A stretch of DNA of 64,000 bases. Origin: Methylophilaceae bacterium (GTDB lineage: Bacteria > Pseudomonadota > Gammaproteobacteria > Burkholderiales > Methylophilaceae). The stretch lies in the NCBI GenBank assembly GCA_028247015.1, contig JAOKFJ010000002.1:1-64000 (forward strand), given 5' to 3'. Every line of letters begins with the position of its first letter. Positions within the stretch are counted from its first letter, which is position 1. Position numbers and translations under genes: made by a program. The notes beneath the pieces were generated by a model, which saw only the letters and a list, made by a program, of their open reading frames with translations, ran no database searches and was not told the origin of the DNA. Shown here in pieces: positions 1-11,767 of the stretch.

Positions 1-2
1 AA

Positions 3-1365
3 TATCCAGAAGAAATAGAGATTAATAGTACCCCCATTAAGCTTAAATATCATTTTGAGCCAGGTAAAAAAAATGATGGATTGTCTATACATTTTCCTTA
101 TCCACTTTTGAGCCAATTAAAATCAGAAAATTTTGATTGGTTAGTTCCAGGAATGATTAGAGAAAAAAGTAACATTTATGATGAAAGGCCTTCCAAAAGA
201 TGTTCGTAATCAATGCGGTTCACTGCAAGAGGCTGTTACAGAATTCTTGGGGGCTGCAGACCAAAATAATGAATTTGATTTAGAATTTACTAGATTTGTA
301 AGAAAAAAAACAAAATCACAATTTGCTATGTCGGAAAAGGGCACAGAAGAAATTCCAGCCCATTTAAAAGTTAATTATGTATTATTAGACGAAGAAAATA
401 TTCCTATAGATGAAGGAAAAAATCTTTCAAAACTGCAACTTGATTATAAGGAATTAGTGACAGAAGTAATTGAAGAGATTCAATTTGAAATTGAGCAAAC
501 TGAACTGCAATACTGGCCAGATATTAATGTTCCTATTAATATTGAGAAGTCTTTGAGAGGGCAACAAATAGTTGGCTATCCTGCTTTAATAGATCGCGAG
601 ACTCATGTAGATTTAGTTGTTTTAGATAATGCTAATGAAGCGGATGCTTTTCATTATGATGGAGTAAAAAGATTATTATGTATTCAATTGAAAGATAAAT
701 TAAGAAATTTATCAAAAACTCCACCTCGCTTTGAGAGCATTGCACTTCCAATGCAAGGCCATATTAATTCAGACATACTTAAAGCAAATTTTATTGATGT
801 AATTATTGAAGAGTTGATGAATTTCTCTTCTGAGGTTCCTAGAAATCAAAATGAATTTGATCGATTAGTTTTGAATAGTAAAAGATTAATTCCAGAACTT
901 ACTCAGCAACTATCGTTAGGCTTAGTTGCAATTGCTGAAAGCTATCATTCGTTAGTTAAGACTATGAATCAATTCAAAAAGCTTCCAAAAGAATTATTGC
1001 AGGACTGTAATGATCAAATAGATATTCTTTTACCACCATTTGAAAAACCGTTGTTTTTATTTACATATATCGAACACATACCAAGATACATTAATGCGGT
1101 AATTATTCGTCTCGATAAATACTCACAAAGAAGACTAAAGGATGATGAGTTAATAAAGGATATTATTAGATTGCAAGATAAGTGGATCGAAAAAGTTGAA
1201 GAAATGGTCAAAAAAGATAAAACTATTCCAATGGAGTTTATTGAATTTCAGTGGGCACTTCAGGAACTTCGTGTTTCACTATTTGCTCAGGAACTTAAAA
1301 CTCCTTATCCAATTTCAGTTAAACGAATGGATCGTCAATGGCAAGAGTTAGTGGATCTTCAATAA
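3..1365 (+). pseudogene. hrpA: ATP-dependent RNA helicase HrpA, C-terminal part, interrupted by a +1 frameshift at the A6 run 163-168
   Basis: Frame 3 (3-209) reads YPEEIEINSTPIKLKYHFEPGKKNDGLSIHFPYPLLSQLKSENFDWLVPGMIREK, a DUF3418/HrpA-like segment. Homology continues in frame 1 as (V)TFMMKGLPKDVRNQCGSLQEAVTEFLGA... to 1365. Removing one A from the A6 run restores one frame. Confidence 0.75.
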
Positions 1366-2201
1366 TGGCACTAAAGAAAAAAATTATTAGTAAATTTTTT
1401 AATTATCGAATGACTGATAACGATAGTTGTAGCTTCAGGAATAGTAATTTTATAAATTGTTCCGTAGATGTAAGCGAATTAAATGGCGTACGTTCTATGC
1501 ATATTGGCTCAGAGACTATTCAAAGCTCAATGAATATTGCCGACCCATTTTTTTTAGAACTTAACTATACAAAAGCTATGAGTCTTTGTTTTGTCTTTAA
1601 TAAGTCACCAAAGGAAATTTTAGTTGTAGGGTTAGGCGGAGGTTCAATAGCAAAATTCTTTTATAAACATTCCAGAAAATCAGTAATCAATATTGTGGAA
1701 TTAAATTCACAAGTTATAAATGTGGCAAAAGCTTATTTTAAAACCCCACAATCTAAACGCTTTAATATCATTGAAGGGGATGCAATTCGATATTTATTCG
1801 ACTATGAGATGGAATATGATATTTTATTGTCTGATGCCTTTGATGATATTGGGATACCTGAGAATTTTTGTACGATGGAATATTTTTCATTATGTAAAAG
1901 TAGGTTAAGCCAACATGGAATTTTTATGATTAACTTGTGGGGCTCAGACCCAAAGACAATGCTTTATATTGACCGCATTAAATCTGTATTTGATGGAAGA
2001 GTTCTTTATGCCGCTACTGACAATCCAGGTAATATCATTGTATTTGCATTTAATTCGCTTCCATCAGAGTTAAGAATTGCCTCTTTAAAATTAAGAATAA
2101 AAGACCTAGAAAAGCAGTTTAACTTGAATTTAATGGTATATTTCAAACGCCTGATAGAAAGTAGTTCTAACAGTAATGAGCGTCGTATTAAATTCGAATA
2201 G
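1365..2201 (+). CDS. spermidine synthase-like (SpeE-fold) methyltransferase family protein
   Basis: ORF with ILVVGLGGGSIAKFFYKHS...INIVELNSQVINVAKAYF and DILLSDAFDD motifs; likely ATG at 1365 overlapping the hrpA stop. Confidence 0.75.
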   Translation: MALKKKIISKFFNYRMTDNDSCSFRNSNFINCSVDVSELNGVRSMHIGSETIQSSMNIADPFFLELNYTKAMSLCFVFNKSPKEILVVGLGGGSIAKFFYKHSRKSVINIVELNSQVINVAKAYFKTPQSKRFNIIEGDAIRYLFDYEMEYDILLSDAFDDIGIPENFCTMEYFSLCKSRLSQHGIFMINLWGSDPKTMLYIDRIKSVFDGRVLYAATDNPGNIIVFAFNSLPSELRIASLKLRIKDLEKQFNLNLMVYFKRLIESSSNSNERRIKFE

Positions 2202-3351
2202 GATATTAGTGAATCATAATTATTTTGCAAGCTGCCCTCGGGGTTTAGAAGACATTCTTATTCAAGAGCTGAACCAGATTAGCGCATCTGAAATTAAGAA
2301 AACTGATGGTGGCGTTAGTTTTTCTGGTTCACTCGAAACTCTATACAAAGCTAATTTGTCTAGTCGAATAGCTACAAGAATTTTATGTAGAGTTAAGGAA
2401 GGCAACTATATCAAGGAAGATGATATTTATAATGCTGCGCTTTCTGTTAAATGGACAGATCTTTTTGATATATCAAAAACAATCAAGGTAAGCACAACTG
2501 GTATTCAGTGCCCTTTGAAAAGCATTGATTTTATGACATTAAGAATTAAAGATGCTGTATGCGATCAGTTTAGAAATAAAATTAATCGTAGGCCAGATGT
2601 TGCTGTCAGAGATCCAGACGTTAGAATTCATTTATTTTTAGAAAAGAATACTTTTCAGTTGTATATAGATTCGTCAGGAATAGCCCTTTACCAACGTGGG
2701 TTTAGGAAAGATAGCGTTGAAGCTCCCCTTAGGGAAAATTTAGCAGCAGGTATTATATATCTGTCTGGATGGGCACCAGGCGAATCTTTTTTAGATCCAA
2801 TGTGTGGAAGTGGTACATTTCTAATTGAGGCATCAATGATTGCAGCAAATCAAGCGCCGGGGCTAAAAAGAAAATTTGGTTTTGAAAGTTGGAAGAATTT
2901 TGATTCTGACCTGTTAAATAAAATTAAGTTAGGTTACGAAGCTCAAATTATTAAGGGAGAGCCATTAAGGGTATTTGGATCTGATAAAGACATACGGGCA
3001 ATTCGTGTTGCAAAGAAAAACCTTGCTGCAGCCGGTTTTGAAGATTCCGTAGAGTTAAGCTGTAAGGACTTTAATCAAATAAAAGCCCCTAAAGACGCAG
3101 GCGTTCTAGTTGCTAACCCACCTTATGGGATTCGTATTGGGGAAGATGATGATTTAGCTGAGATCTACCCTTTATGGGCCTCTACACTAAAAAATATTTT
3201 TGCTGGTTGGAGAACATACTTTCTGACTAGTGACTTGAGAATGCCAAAACTTATGCGACTTTCACCTAGTAAAAAGACACCGCTTTATAACGGTGCCTTA
3301 GATTGTCGCTTATTTGAAATAAAGATGGTTGCAGGCAGCAACCGAAAATAA
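2176..3351 (+). CDS. rlmL: THUMP-domain class I SAM-dependent RNA methyltransferase (RlmL/YcbY N-terminal type)
   Basis: NYFASCPRGLEDILIQEL start, DPMCGSGTFLIEASMIA, VLVANPPYGIRIG motif. Confidence 0.8.
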   Translation: MSVVLNSNRILVNHNYFASCPRGLEDILIQELNQISASEIKKTDGGVSFSGSLETLYKANLSSRIATRILCRVKEGNYIKEDDIYNAALSVKWTDLFDISKTIKVSTTGIQCPLKSIDFMTLRIKDAVCDQFRNKINRRPDVAVRDPDVRIHLFLEKNTFQLYIDSSGIALYQRGFRKDSVEAPLRENLAAGIIYLSGWAPGESFLDPMCGSGTFLIEASMIAANQAPGLKRKFGFESWKNFDSDLLNKIKLGYEAQIIKGEPLRVFGSDKDIRAIRVAKKNLAAAGFEDSVELSCKDFNQIKAPKDAGVLVANPPYGIRIGEDDDLAEIYPLWASTLKNIFAGWRTYFLTSDLRMPKLMRLSPSKKTPLYNGALDCRLFEIKMVAGSNRK

Positions 3352-3356
3352 TAACT

Positions 3357-3860
3357 TTATTTTAATACACTAAGTGCTGCTTCATAATTTGGCTCTTCAG
3401 TAATCTCAGAAACAAGTTCGCTATGAATAACCTTATTATTCTCATCAAGAACAATTACTGCTCGTGAAGTCAGGCCTTTAAGACTCGTATCTAAAATTGC
3501 AACACCATAATCGTTTGAAAATTTTTCATTATTTCTATAGGATGAAAGCGTGATGATTTTATCTGTACCCTCAGCCCCACAAAACCGTTTTTGTGCAAAT
3601 GGTAGGTCAGCAGAAACACATAAAACTACTGTATTAGATAAGTGGCTAACTTCTTGATTGAATCGCTTCACGGATAAAGCGCATGTTGGCGTATCAATGC
3701 TTGGAAAAATATTAATTACTTTTTTTTGCCCACTAAAGATTTCTAACGTAACGTCTTCTCGCTTATTATTTGCTAAGTTAAAATCCTTAACATCGTCCCC
3801 TACCTGAGGAAATGTTCCACCAATTGAGACTGGATCACCTTTTAACATAACTTGACTCAT
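3357..3860 (-). CDS. tpx: thiol peroxidase, atypical 2-Cys peroxiredoxin
   Basis: VINIFPSIDTPTCALSVKRFN active site; full-length Tpx-like ORF. Confidence 0.9.
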   Translation of the reverse strand: MSQVMLKGDPVSIGGTFPQVGDDVKDFNLANNKREDVTLEIFSGQKKVINIFPSIDTPTCALSVKRFNQEVSHLSNTVVLCVSADLPFAQKRFCGAEGTDKIITLSSYRNNEKFSNDYGVAILDTSLKGLTSRAVIVLDENNKVIHSELVSEITEEPNYEAALSVLK

Positions 3861-3938
3861 AATGATTCTCCTTAAAATTTATAATAAATATTGGATTTGC
3901 AATCATTCTATCAAAGCTTCTAAGGTAAAATAATTTAT

Positions 3939-6900
3939 ATGTCGCAAATCGATAACATTCATTATATCCACCTTCGCTGCCATAGCGAATTTTCAATTTC
4001 AGATGGAATTGTAAGGATTCCTGAATATACAAAAAAAGCAAAAGAAATTGGTATGCCAGCATTAGGATTAACTGACCTAAGTAATACTTTTGGAGCTGTG
4101 AAATTCTATAAGTCTGCCCTTGAGTCGGGTATTAAACCAATCATTGGCTGTGATGTGTGGTTAGAAAATTTAGTTACTCGTGATCAGCCTTATCGTCTTT
4201 TAATACTTTGTCAGAATAAAAATGGCTTTCTAAACTTATCTGAACTTCTATCAAAAGCGTACCTTGAGAATCAGTATCGTGGGAGAGCTGAGCTAAAAAA
4301 AGAATGGTTTAATAAAGAAAACACTGTTGGATTACTTATGCTTTCTGGGGCTACCTCAGGAGAAATAGGGCAATTAATTATTCAAGGAAAATTAGATCAG
4401 GCTCATTTGGCCCTTCAAGAATGGAAAAGTATCTTAAGTGACAGATTTTATTTGGAGCTGCAAAGGCACGGCGAAGGAAATTTTAGACAGCAGCAAGAGA
4501 GGTATATTGATCAAGCGCTACATTTAGCAGTCGAGCATGGTGTTCCTGTAGTAGCAACTCACCCAATTCAATTTATGGCTGAAACAGATTTTATGGCGCA
4601 TGAAGCCAAAACATGTATTGCTGATGGTTATGTTTTGGGAGACCAACGAAGGCCAAAACTATATTCCTCTGAACAGTATTTTAAGGACAGCGATCAGATG
4701 CAGGAATTATTTAAAGATATTCCCTCTGCAATTCATAACACCATTGAAATAAGTAGGCGCTGTAACTTTGAGTTCACTCTTGGAGATAGTTATCTTCCAA
4801 ATTTCCCCATACCCGATGGTATAAAAATAGATGATTACCTTCTAATTGAATCAAAAAAAGGATTAGACCAGCGCATGAAATTACTCTATCCAGAAATTTC
4901 TGAGCGCGAGGATCAGTTACCTAAATATTTAGAGAGGCTTAATTTTGAAGTTAAGGTTATTAATCAAATGGGTTACGCTGGTTATTTCCTGATTGTTGCT
5001 GATTTTATAAATTGGTCAAAAACTAATGCTATTCCAGTTGGGCCTGGTCGAGGTTCAGGTGCAGGTTCTGTAGTTGCATTCAGTTTGGGCATTACAGACT
5101 TAGATCCATTAGCATATAACTTACTATTTGAGCGTTTTTTAAATCCAGAGCGTGTATCGATGCCTGATTTTGATATTGATTTCTGTCAAGAAGGCCGAGA
5201 TCGGGTAATCGATTATGTCAAAGAAAAATATGGGGCTAATGCAGTTTCTCAGATTGCAACATTTGGAACAATGGCTGCCAGAGCAGTTTTAAGAGATGTT
5301 GGGAGAGCTCTCGATTTACCTTATCTTTTTGTTGATGGTATTGCTAAATTAGTTCCAAATGAACTAGGAATAACCTTAAAAGATGCGATTGATAAAGAAC
5401 CTCAAATTAAGGAAAGAATCAAAAAAGAGGAAGAGGTTAAAGAATTATTTGAGCTTGCTCTAAAGCTTGAAGGCCTAGTGAGGAATGTCAGTATGCATGC
5501 AGGAGGAGTATTAATTGCCCCAAGTAAAATCTCTGCTTTTTCACCTATCTATTGCCAGCCTGACGGCGAAGGAGTTATTAGTCAATTTGACAAAGATGAT
5601 GTTGAGTCAGTGGGCCTTGTTAAATTTGATTTTCTTGGACTTAGAACTCTAACTATTTTATCTATGGCTTTAGAAAATGCTAACAATATTAGAGTAAAAG
5701 AAAATCTTGATCTAATTAATTTAGAAACACTACCTATTAATGACAAATCTACCTTTGATCTTTTGAAGTCTTCAAATACTACCGCAGTATTTCAATTGGA
5801 ATCCCGAGGTATGAAGGATATGTTAAAACAAGCTAAGCCAGATTGTTTTGAAGATATTGTTGCTCTCGTTGCCCTTTATCGTCCAGGCCCTATGGACCTT
5901 ATTCCAGATTTTTGTCGTAGAAAGCATGGACAACAAACTGTTTCATATCCTCATCCTGCAACTGAATCAATCCTTAAGGAAACATATGGTATTGCGGTTT
6001 ATCAAGAGCAAGTTATGCAAATTGCACAGGTTGTTGCTGGTTATAGCTTGGGGGAAGCAGATCTCTTAAGGCGAGCTATGGGAAAAAAGAAGCCTGAGGA
6101 GATGGATGCGCAACGCACAATTTTTATTGAAGGAGCAATGAAGAATGACCTGAGCAACAAACAGGCTAGTGATTTATTCGATTTATTAGAAAAGTTTGCT
6201 GGCTATGGGTTTAATAAATCTCATGCAGCTGCATATGCAAAAATTGCTTATCAAACAGCTTTTTTAAAGGCACATTACCCATCTGCTTTTATTGCAGCAT
6301 CTATGTCTGCTGATATGAATAATACCGATAATATTCATTTATTATTTGATGATTGTTCCTTGAATGGCATTGAGCTTCTCGGCCCAGATATTAATCTTAG
6401 TGACTTTAAATTTATGCCAGTTACTCAAAAAGAAATTCTTTATGGATTAGGTGGCTTAAAGGGAACGGGTCTTTCTGCAATTGATGTTATTTTAGAGGAA
6501 AGAAATGAAAACGGTCCCTTTCTTTCTCTATTTGATTTTACGTCCAGATTAGACTTAAGAAAAGTTAATCGGCGAGCCATTGAGTCACTGATTCGTGCAG
6601 GTGCATTTGATAAATTAAATTCGAATAGAGCAAGTTTATTAGCCAGTGTTAATCTTGCAATAAGTCTAGCCGATCAAGCCAATGCGAATCTTGGACAAAA
6701 TAGTCTTTTTGCTGAAGCTGATACTCAAAAAATTAATTTGATTGAAATGGTGCCATGGGAAGACAAGCAACAACTTTCAGAAGAAAAAATAGCGATTGGG
6801 TTTTATTTTAGTGGCCATCCATTTAAGTTTTATCAAAAAATTATTAGTGGATTTGTATCAGAAAATTTAACTGATCTCAAGCCTAGAGAATCTTCTTATC

Positions 6901-7406
6901 TTATAGCTGGAATTATCTCTGCTATTAGAATTCGAATGACTTCTAGAGGAAAAATCGCAATTGTGACGCTTGATGATGGCAAAGCAAGGATTGAAATGTT
7001 TGTAGGTAATGCTGTTCTCAATGAAGCTCAATCCTTATTAAAAGAAGACCAACTATTGATTGCTGAGGGAAAAGTCAGTCATGATGATTTTTCAGGAGGA
7101 AATCGTGTAAGTGCAATTAAGGTTTATGATCTGATGAGCATCCAATCTTCTAAAGCAGCACTCCTAACTATATCAATGAACGGCCAGGCGGATGCAAAAA
7201 AACTAAAAGTACTGTTAAGACCTTATTCGAGAGAAAATTTTCATACTTCATTAAAAAGGTGCAAAGTAAAAGTAGAATATCAAAATAGCAATGGAAAAGT
7301 GGAGTTACTTTTAGGCCCAGAATGGGATGTTAGCCTTCATGAGGATTTAATCTCAGGACTTTCTAAATCCTTTCACGATGAAAATGTAAAAATCCTTTAT
7401 AATTAG
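3939..7406 (+). CDS. dnaE: DNA polymerase III alpha subunit
   Basis: 1155 aa; PHP N-terminus (HLRCHSEFSISDGIVRI), VGPGRGSGAGSVVAF, PDFDIDFCQ motifs. Confidence 0.97.
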   Translation: MSQIDNIHYIHLRCHSEFSISDGIVRIPEYTKKAKEIGMPALGLTDLSNTFGAVKFYKSALESGIKPIIGCDVWLENLVTRDQPYRLLILCQNKNGFLNLSELLSKAYLENQYRGRAELKKEWFNKENTVGLLMLSGATSGEIGQLIIQGKLDQAHLALQEWKSILSDRFYLELQRHGEGNFRQQQERYIDQALHLAVEHGVPVVATHPIQFMAETDFMAHEAKTCIADGYVLGDQRRPKLYSSEQYFKDSDQMQELFKDIPSAIHNTIEISRRCNFEFTLGDSYLPNFPIPDGIKIDDYLLIESKKGLDQRMKLLYPEISEREDQLPKYLERLNFEVKVINQMGYAGYFLIVADFINWSKTNAIPVGPGRGSGAGSVVAFSLGITDLDPLAYNLLFERFLNPERVSMPDFDIDFCQEGRDRVIDYVKEKYGANAVSQIATFGTMAARAVLRDVGRALDLPYLFVDGIAKLVPNELGITLKDAIDKEPQIKERIKKEEEVKELFELALKLEGLVRNVSMHAGGVLIAPSKISAFSPIYCQPDGEGVISQFDKDDVESVGLVKFDFLGLRTLTILSMALENANNIRVKENLDLINLETLPINDKSTFDLLKSSNTTAVFQLESRGMKDMLKQAKPDCFEDIVALVALYRPGPMDLIPDFCRRKHGQQTVSYPHPATESILKETYGIAVYQEQVMQIAQVVAGYSLGEADLLRRAMGKKKPEEMDAQRTIFIEGAMKNDLSNKQASDLFDLLEKFAGYGFNKSHAAAYAKIAYQTAFLKAHYPSAFIAASMSADMNNTDNIHLLFDDCSLNGIELLGPDINLSDFKFMPVTQKEILYGLGGLKGTGLSAIDVILEERNENGPFLSLFDFTSRLDLRKVNRRAIESLIRAGAFDKLNSNRASLLASVNLAISLADQANANLGQNSLFAEADTQKINLIEMVPWEDKQQLSEEKIAIGFYFSGHPFKFYQKIISGFVSENLTDLKPRESSYLIAGIISAIRIRMTSRGKIAIVTLDDGKARIEMFVGNAVLNEAQSLLKEDQLLIAEGKVSHDDFSGGNRVSAIKVYDLMSIQSSKAALLTISMNGQADAKKLKVLLRPYSRENFHTSLKRCKVKVEYQNSNGKVELLLGPEWDVSLHEDLISGLSKSFHDENVKILYN

Positions 7407-7435
7407 CATCAAATTAAAAATTAAAACTATCTAAT

Positions 7436-8404
7436 ATGAAGCGTCACTATTTGCAATTTGAAAAATCTCTAGAGGCTCTAGAGACAAAAATTAATAGTCT
7501 ACAAAAGGCACATGAGGAGCACCCTTCTCTCGATATTTCTCGAGAACTTAAAAGCTTAGTGGAAAAAGCTTTTAATGCTACTAACGAAATTTATCAAAAC
7601 TTAACTCCATGGCAAATTTCTCAAGTATCACGACACCCTCAAAGGCCTTATTCATTAGATTATATTAATCATATATTTTCTGATTTTCAGGAGCTTCACG
7701 GCGATCGAGCATACGGTGATGATCCAGCTATAGTGGGGGGCTTAGCTACCTTTGAAGGGCAATCAATTATGGTGATAGGGCATCAAAAGGGACGCGATGT
7801 TAAAGAGCGACAAATGCGTAATTTCGGAATGCCAAGACCCGAAGGCTACAGGAAGGCTCTGCGACTTTTTAGACTTGCAGAGAAATTTGACCTTCCTATA
7901 GTTACACTAATTGATACTCCAGGAGCCTATCCAGGAATTGGAGCTGAAGAAAGAGGTCAGTCAGAAGCTATTGCTAGAAATTTATATGTAATGGCGGATT
8001 TAAAAACACCAATCATTGGATTATTAATTGGTGAAGGTGGCTCAGGTGGAGCCCTAGCCTTAGGGGTTGTTGATTCTTTAATAATGCTAGAATTTTCAAC
8101 TTATTCAGTGATTTCTCCTGAGGGCTGTGCCTCTATATTATGGAAAAAACAAGAAATGGCAGAAAAAGCAGCAGAACAACTAGGTATTACAGCTGATAGA
8201 TTAAAAAAATTAGGTTTGGTAGATTTAATAGTATCTGAGCCAGTAGGTGGTGCACACCGCGACCCAATAAAAATTATGGACAACGTAAAAGCTGTTCTTA
8301 AAAAAGAGCTAATTAAACTGAAAAAGCTATCAATAGATACATTATTATTAGATAGATATCAAAAATTAATGAGCTTTGGCCAAGTCGAAGAAATTGGTAA
8401 ATAA
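7436..8404 (+). CDS. accA: acetyl-CoA carboxylase carboxyltransferase subunit alpha
   Basis: [46 protein letters not shown]. Confidence 0.97.
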   Translation: MKRHYLQFEKSLEALETKINSLQKAHEEHPSLDISRELKSLVEKAFNATNEIYQNLTPWQISQVSRHPQRPYSLDYINHIFSDFQELHGDRAYGDDPAIVGGLATFEGQSIMVIGHQKGRDVKERQMRNFGMPRPEGYRKALRLFRLAEKFDLPIVTLIDTPGAYPGIGAEERGQSEAIARNLYVMADLKTPIIGLLIGEGGSGGALALGVVDSLIMLEFSTYSVISPEGCASILWKKQEMAEKAAEQLGITADRLKKLGLVDLIVSEPVGGAHRDPIKIMDNVKAVLKKELIKLKKLSIDTLLLDRYQKLMSFGQVEEIGK

Positions 8405-9743
8405 CCAAGAAATTCTTCTAAATGCTATTCGGCAGTCTTATCAACAATCTCTTGTTCAATTCAAAAAGCCTAAAGTAATTAGTGTTGCATTAAGTGGAGG
8501 CTGTGACTCTATGGTCCTTCTTCATGCATTAAATGAGCTCAAAGATGAATTAAATTTCAAACTAAATGCAATACATATTCATCATGGTATTAGTCCCAAT
8601 GCAGATAAGTGGTTATCTTTTTGTGTTAATGAATGTGAAAAAATAAAGGTAACTCATAAAGAAAAAAAAATTGATATTCAATCAGAAAGGCATCTTGGAG
8701 TTGAAGGTGCAGCAAGAAAATTAAGGTACGAGGCACTTAATAAATTACGAGAAGAAACACTTACAAGTGCACACCATCAAAATGATCAGGCTGAAACATT
8801 ATTCTTGCAATTAATTCGTGGAAGTGGATTAAAGGGGTTAGCGTCGATGCCTCATTATCATGAGAGGCGGGATATATGGAAGCCTTTATTAAATGTTAAT
8901 CGTGAAACTATAAAAGAATATGCAGAATTAAATAACGTTTTATTTATTGAGGATGAGAGCAATCTAGATATGCATTATGATCGAAACTTCTTAAGGCATG
9001 AAATATTTCCTATTTTAACAGAGCGTTTCCCTCATTTAGTTAAAACCCTTAGTCGATCAGTAGATCATATTGCAGAGGGATTGAATTTAACTGAGACTAT
9101 TGCTAAGGAAGATGCTAAAAGTTTTTTTTCAGATGATCTTAGCCGTCTTTCATTAATGATGATAAAAGAATTGCCAAAGGATAGGGTTATTAATCTAATT
9201 CGTTGGTGGTTAAATAAAAATAATATTTTAATGCCTTCAAAGAAAACTATAGATAATCTTTATGAACAAATCATAAAAATTAAAAAAGATAATTCACTTT
9301 TAATAAAAATTTCAGAGAAAATGAATGTACGAGCATTTCAAAACGAACTCTGGTTAGTAAAATTTGAACCTCTTCTAGAGCCATATGAAATTATTTGGCG
9401 AGGCGAAGATAAAGTTCTACTTCCAGATCAATCCCAGTTAATTTTTCAGCCTGTAAAAGGGGCTGGGTTTTCATTAGAAAAATTGGGAGTTACTGCGTTA
9501 AGGATCCAAAATCGAATAGGAGGTGAGAAATTTAAGCCCAGCTTAAATCAGCCCTCAAGAACTCTTAAATACCTCCTTCAAAAATCTAAAATTCCCCCAT
9601 GGCAGCGAGAAAAAATTCCATTAATATTTTCAGAAGATATATTAGTAGCGGTGCCTAATTTCGGAATTCATCACAGGTTCGTTGCAGACAAAGATAAAAT
9701 AGGCTTAACTATTAAATGGATAAATAATGAGCCTCAAATTTAG
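8376..9743 (+). CDS. tilS: tRNA(Ile)-lysidine synthetase
   Basis: [15 protein letters not shown]-loop, [34 protein letters not shown]; start overlaps accA (TTG start used by ORF track). Confidence 0.93.
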   Translation: MAKSKKLVNNQEILLNAIRQSYQQSLVQFKKPKVISVALSGGCDSMVLLHALNELKDELNFKLNAIHIHHGISPNADKWLSFCVNECEKIKVTHKEKKIDIQSERHLGVEGAARKLRYEALNKLREETLTSAHHQNDQAETLFLQLIRGSGLKGLASMPHYHERRDIWKPLLNVNRETIKEYAELNNVLFIEDESNLDMHYDRNFLRHEIFPILTERFPHLVKTLSRSVDHIAEGLNLTETIAKEDAKSFFSDDLSRLSLMMIKELPKDRVINLIRWWLNKNNILMPSKKTIDNLYEQIIKIKKDNSLLIKISEKMNVRAFQNELWLVKFEPLLEPYEIIWRGEDKVLLPDQSQLIFQPVKGAGFSLEKLGVTALRIQNRIGGEKFKPSLNQPSRTLKYLLQKSKIPPWQREKIPLIFSEDILVAVPNFGIHHRFVADKDKIGLTIKWINNEPQI

Positions 9744-11052
9744 ATTACTTATATATATTAATTTATTACTTTTGGTTGCAATCTTTATTGGTCTTTTTGC
9801 AATAATTTCATCTGCAAAAAATAATGTAAGGCAAGAAATATTATCAACCCAATCCCTTGCAGTTTTTGCAATAGAAAATGGAATAGAAAAAAATCCTGAA
9901 ATTTATTTGCGTCAAGAAAAAGAGGGCTCACTAGGATTGGCAAACCTGAATGAATTACGGCACCTAAAGATACAATTTTTCAATAAAAATAATCAATTAA
10001 GGGACCAAACAAGCTCAGATTTATCTATGCTAACTATACCCCCTAATTGGTTTATTTCTATTATGGAAGATTTTTCAACAATACTTCCTGAAAAGAGAAT
10101 TAATATCAAGATAGAAGGAAAAGAATTTGGCTATATATTGATTAATCCGGAACCTACATATGAATATTCTGAAATATGGCAACAAATAATAAGTGGTTTT
10201 TTGGTCATTTTACTTTTTTTTGGTCTTGTAAATATTATGATATTTGTAGTCTTCTATCACACACTAAAACCAATAAATTCGATCATTGAAGGGTTTCAAA
10301 AATTAGAAGATGAGAATTATAAAGCGAGAATTAAAAAAACAAATATCAAAGAACTAGATATTATTGGTAAGAAGTTTAATGAAATGGTTAAAAAATTAAG
10401 GGAAGGAAACGTTAAGATTCATAAGTTAAGTCAGGATTTAATTAATGTTCAGGAGCAAGAAAAAAAAGAATTAGCAAGAAATCTACATGACGAATTCGGG
10501 CAATCACTCACTGCAATTCAAGCTGAAGCTGCTTCAATAAAAAAGAGTAAAAAAGAAGAATCTACGATTCTGGCACTGAATAGCATTATTAAGATTTCAA
10601 AAAATATGATGCTTTCAACTCGGGAGCTTATAAAAAAATTAAGTCTAGGCATTCTTGAGGAGATGGGCTTTGAAATTGCTATTACTGACCTAGTTAATAA
10701 TTGGTCTAAAAGGAACTCAAGTTCAAAGCTAAATTTTTTTTATGATAGAAATTTAGATAATTTAATTCCATCATCATTTGAGGGTCAAATTTACCGTATC
10801 GTCCAAGAGGCACTTACAAACATTACTAAGCATTCGATTTCTAAAATAGTTAATATTAGTATTCTTTTAAAAAATAATAAGAAAAATCTTGAAATTAAAA
10901 TTTTTAATAATGGCGTAAAAAATAAACTAAATAAAGAAAATGGCATTGGACTGTTGGGAATGATTGAGCGAGTAAATCAAATGAACGGTACTATCTATTT
11001 TAAGAAAAAAAATAATTTCGAAATTATTATTATTTTAAAGATTGCCTCATGA
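9727..11052 (+). CDS. sensor histidine kinase, NarX/DegS (HisKA_3) class with MoxY-like N-terminus
   Basis: N-terminal TM, second TM, HAMP-like linker, ELARNLHDEFGQSLTAIQAE H-box, GIGLLGMIERVNQMNG ATPase region. Confidence 0.85.
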   Translation: MSLKFRLLIYINLLLLVAIFIGLFAIISSAKNNVRQEILSTQSLAVFAIENGIEKNPEIYLRQEKEGSLGLANLNELRHLKIQFFNKNNQLRDQTSSDLSMLTIPPNWFISIMEDFSTILPEKRINIKIEGKEFGYILINPEPTYEYSEIWQQIISGFLVILLFFGLVNIMIFVVFYHTLKPINSIIEGFQKLEDENYKARIKKTNIKELDIIGKKFNEMVKKLREGNVKIHKLSQDLINVQEQEKKELARNLHDEFGQSLTAIQAEAASIKKSKKEESTILALNSIIKISKNMMLSTRELIKKLSLGILEEMGFEIAITDLVNNWSKRNSSSKLNFFYDRNLDNLIPSSFEGQIYRIVQEALTNITKHSISKIVNISILLKNNKKNLEIKIFNNGVKNKLNKENGIGLLGMIERVNQMNGTIYFKKKNNFEIIIILKIAS

Positions 11053-11663
11053 TTAAATTAATTCTAGTTGATGACCATGATATCGTTCGAGCTGGACTCA
11101 GAAGGCTCCTTGAGAATCAAAAAAATATTAATATAGTAGGAGATTTTGGAAGCGGTGAACTTGCCTATCAGTTTTTAAGAGAAAATACGGTTGATGTAAT
11201 CGTGATGGATCTTTCTATGCCGGGAAAAGGAGGTATTGAGTCTACTCGGCAAATAAAAAAACAATTCCCAAAAATTAATATTTTAATTTTATCGATGCAT
11301 GATAATTCAACAATGGCAAAAAAAGTATTAGATGCAGGAGCGACTGGTTATATTTTAAAAAATGATATTGCAGATGATTTAATTAACGCTATATATTCCG
11401 TAAGCAAGTCAGAGGCTGTTTTCTCAGAATCAATTAAAAAATCCCTAGCATCTAAGAGTAAAAATATTTTAAGCAGTCTAAATGATAAAGAGTTAGAAAT
11501 ATTGAAATCTTTAGCCAAGGGTAATGACCTAAAAATTATTGCTACTGATATTAATATAAGCTATAAGACAGCAGCAAATTATCAGACGTCAATAAAACAT
11601 AAATTAGAATTAAAAACATCGATGGATTTATTTAAAATAGCAAAAGATAATGATTTAATATAA
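11049..11663 (+). CDS. LuxR/NarL-family response regulator
   Basis: IKLILVDDHDIVRAGLRRLL receiver, VIVMDLSMPGKGG, C-terminal LuxR-type HTH (DKELEILKSLAKG...ISYKTAANYQTSIKHKL); overlaps the kinase stop. Confidence 0.92.
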   Translation: MIKLILVDDHDIVRAGLRRLLENQKNINIVGDFGSGELAYQFLRENTVDVIVMDLSMPGKGGIESTRQIKKQFPKINILILSMHDNSTMAKKVLDAGATGYILKNDIADDLINAIYSVSKSEAVFSESIKKSLASKSKNILSSLNDKELEILKSLAKGNDLKIIATDINISYKTAANYQTSIKHKLELKTSMDLFKIAKDNDLI

Positions 11664-11767
11664 TAATTGAATAATTCATGCCTTTAGATTTTCAGGAAAA
11701 ATTCCTATATTAATCATAGTCATACTTATGTACAATTCCGTCTATATTTTAAAAAAGATTAATTATC

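Noticed and set aside
163-169. A_AAA_AAG heptamer in hrpA as programmed -1 frameshift
   Set aside because: The zero-frame codons are GAA AAA AGT, so heptamer phasing is wrong, and the required shift is +1/-2.
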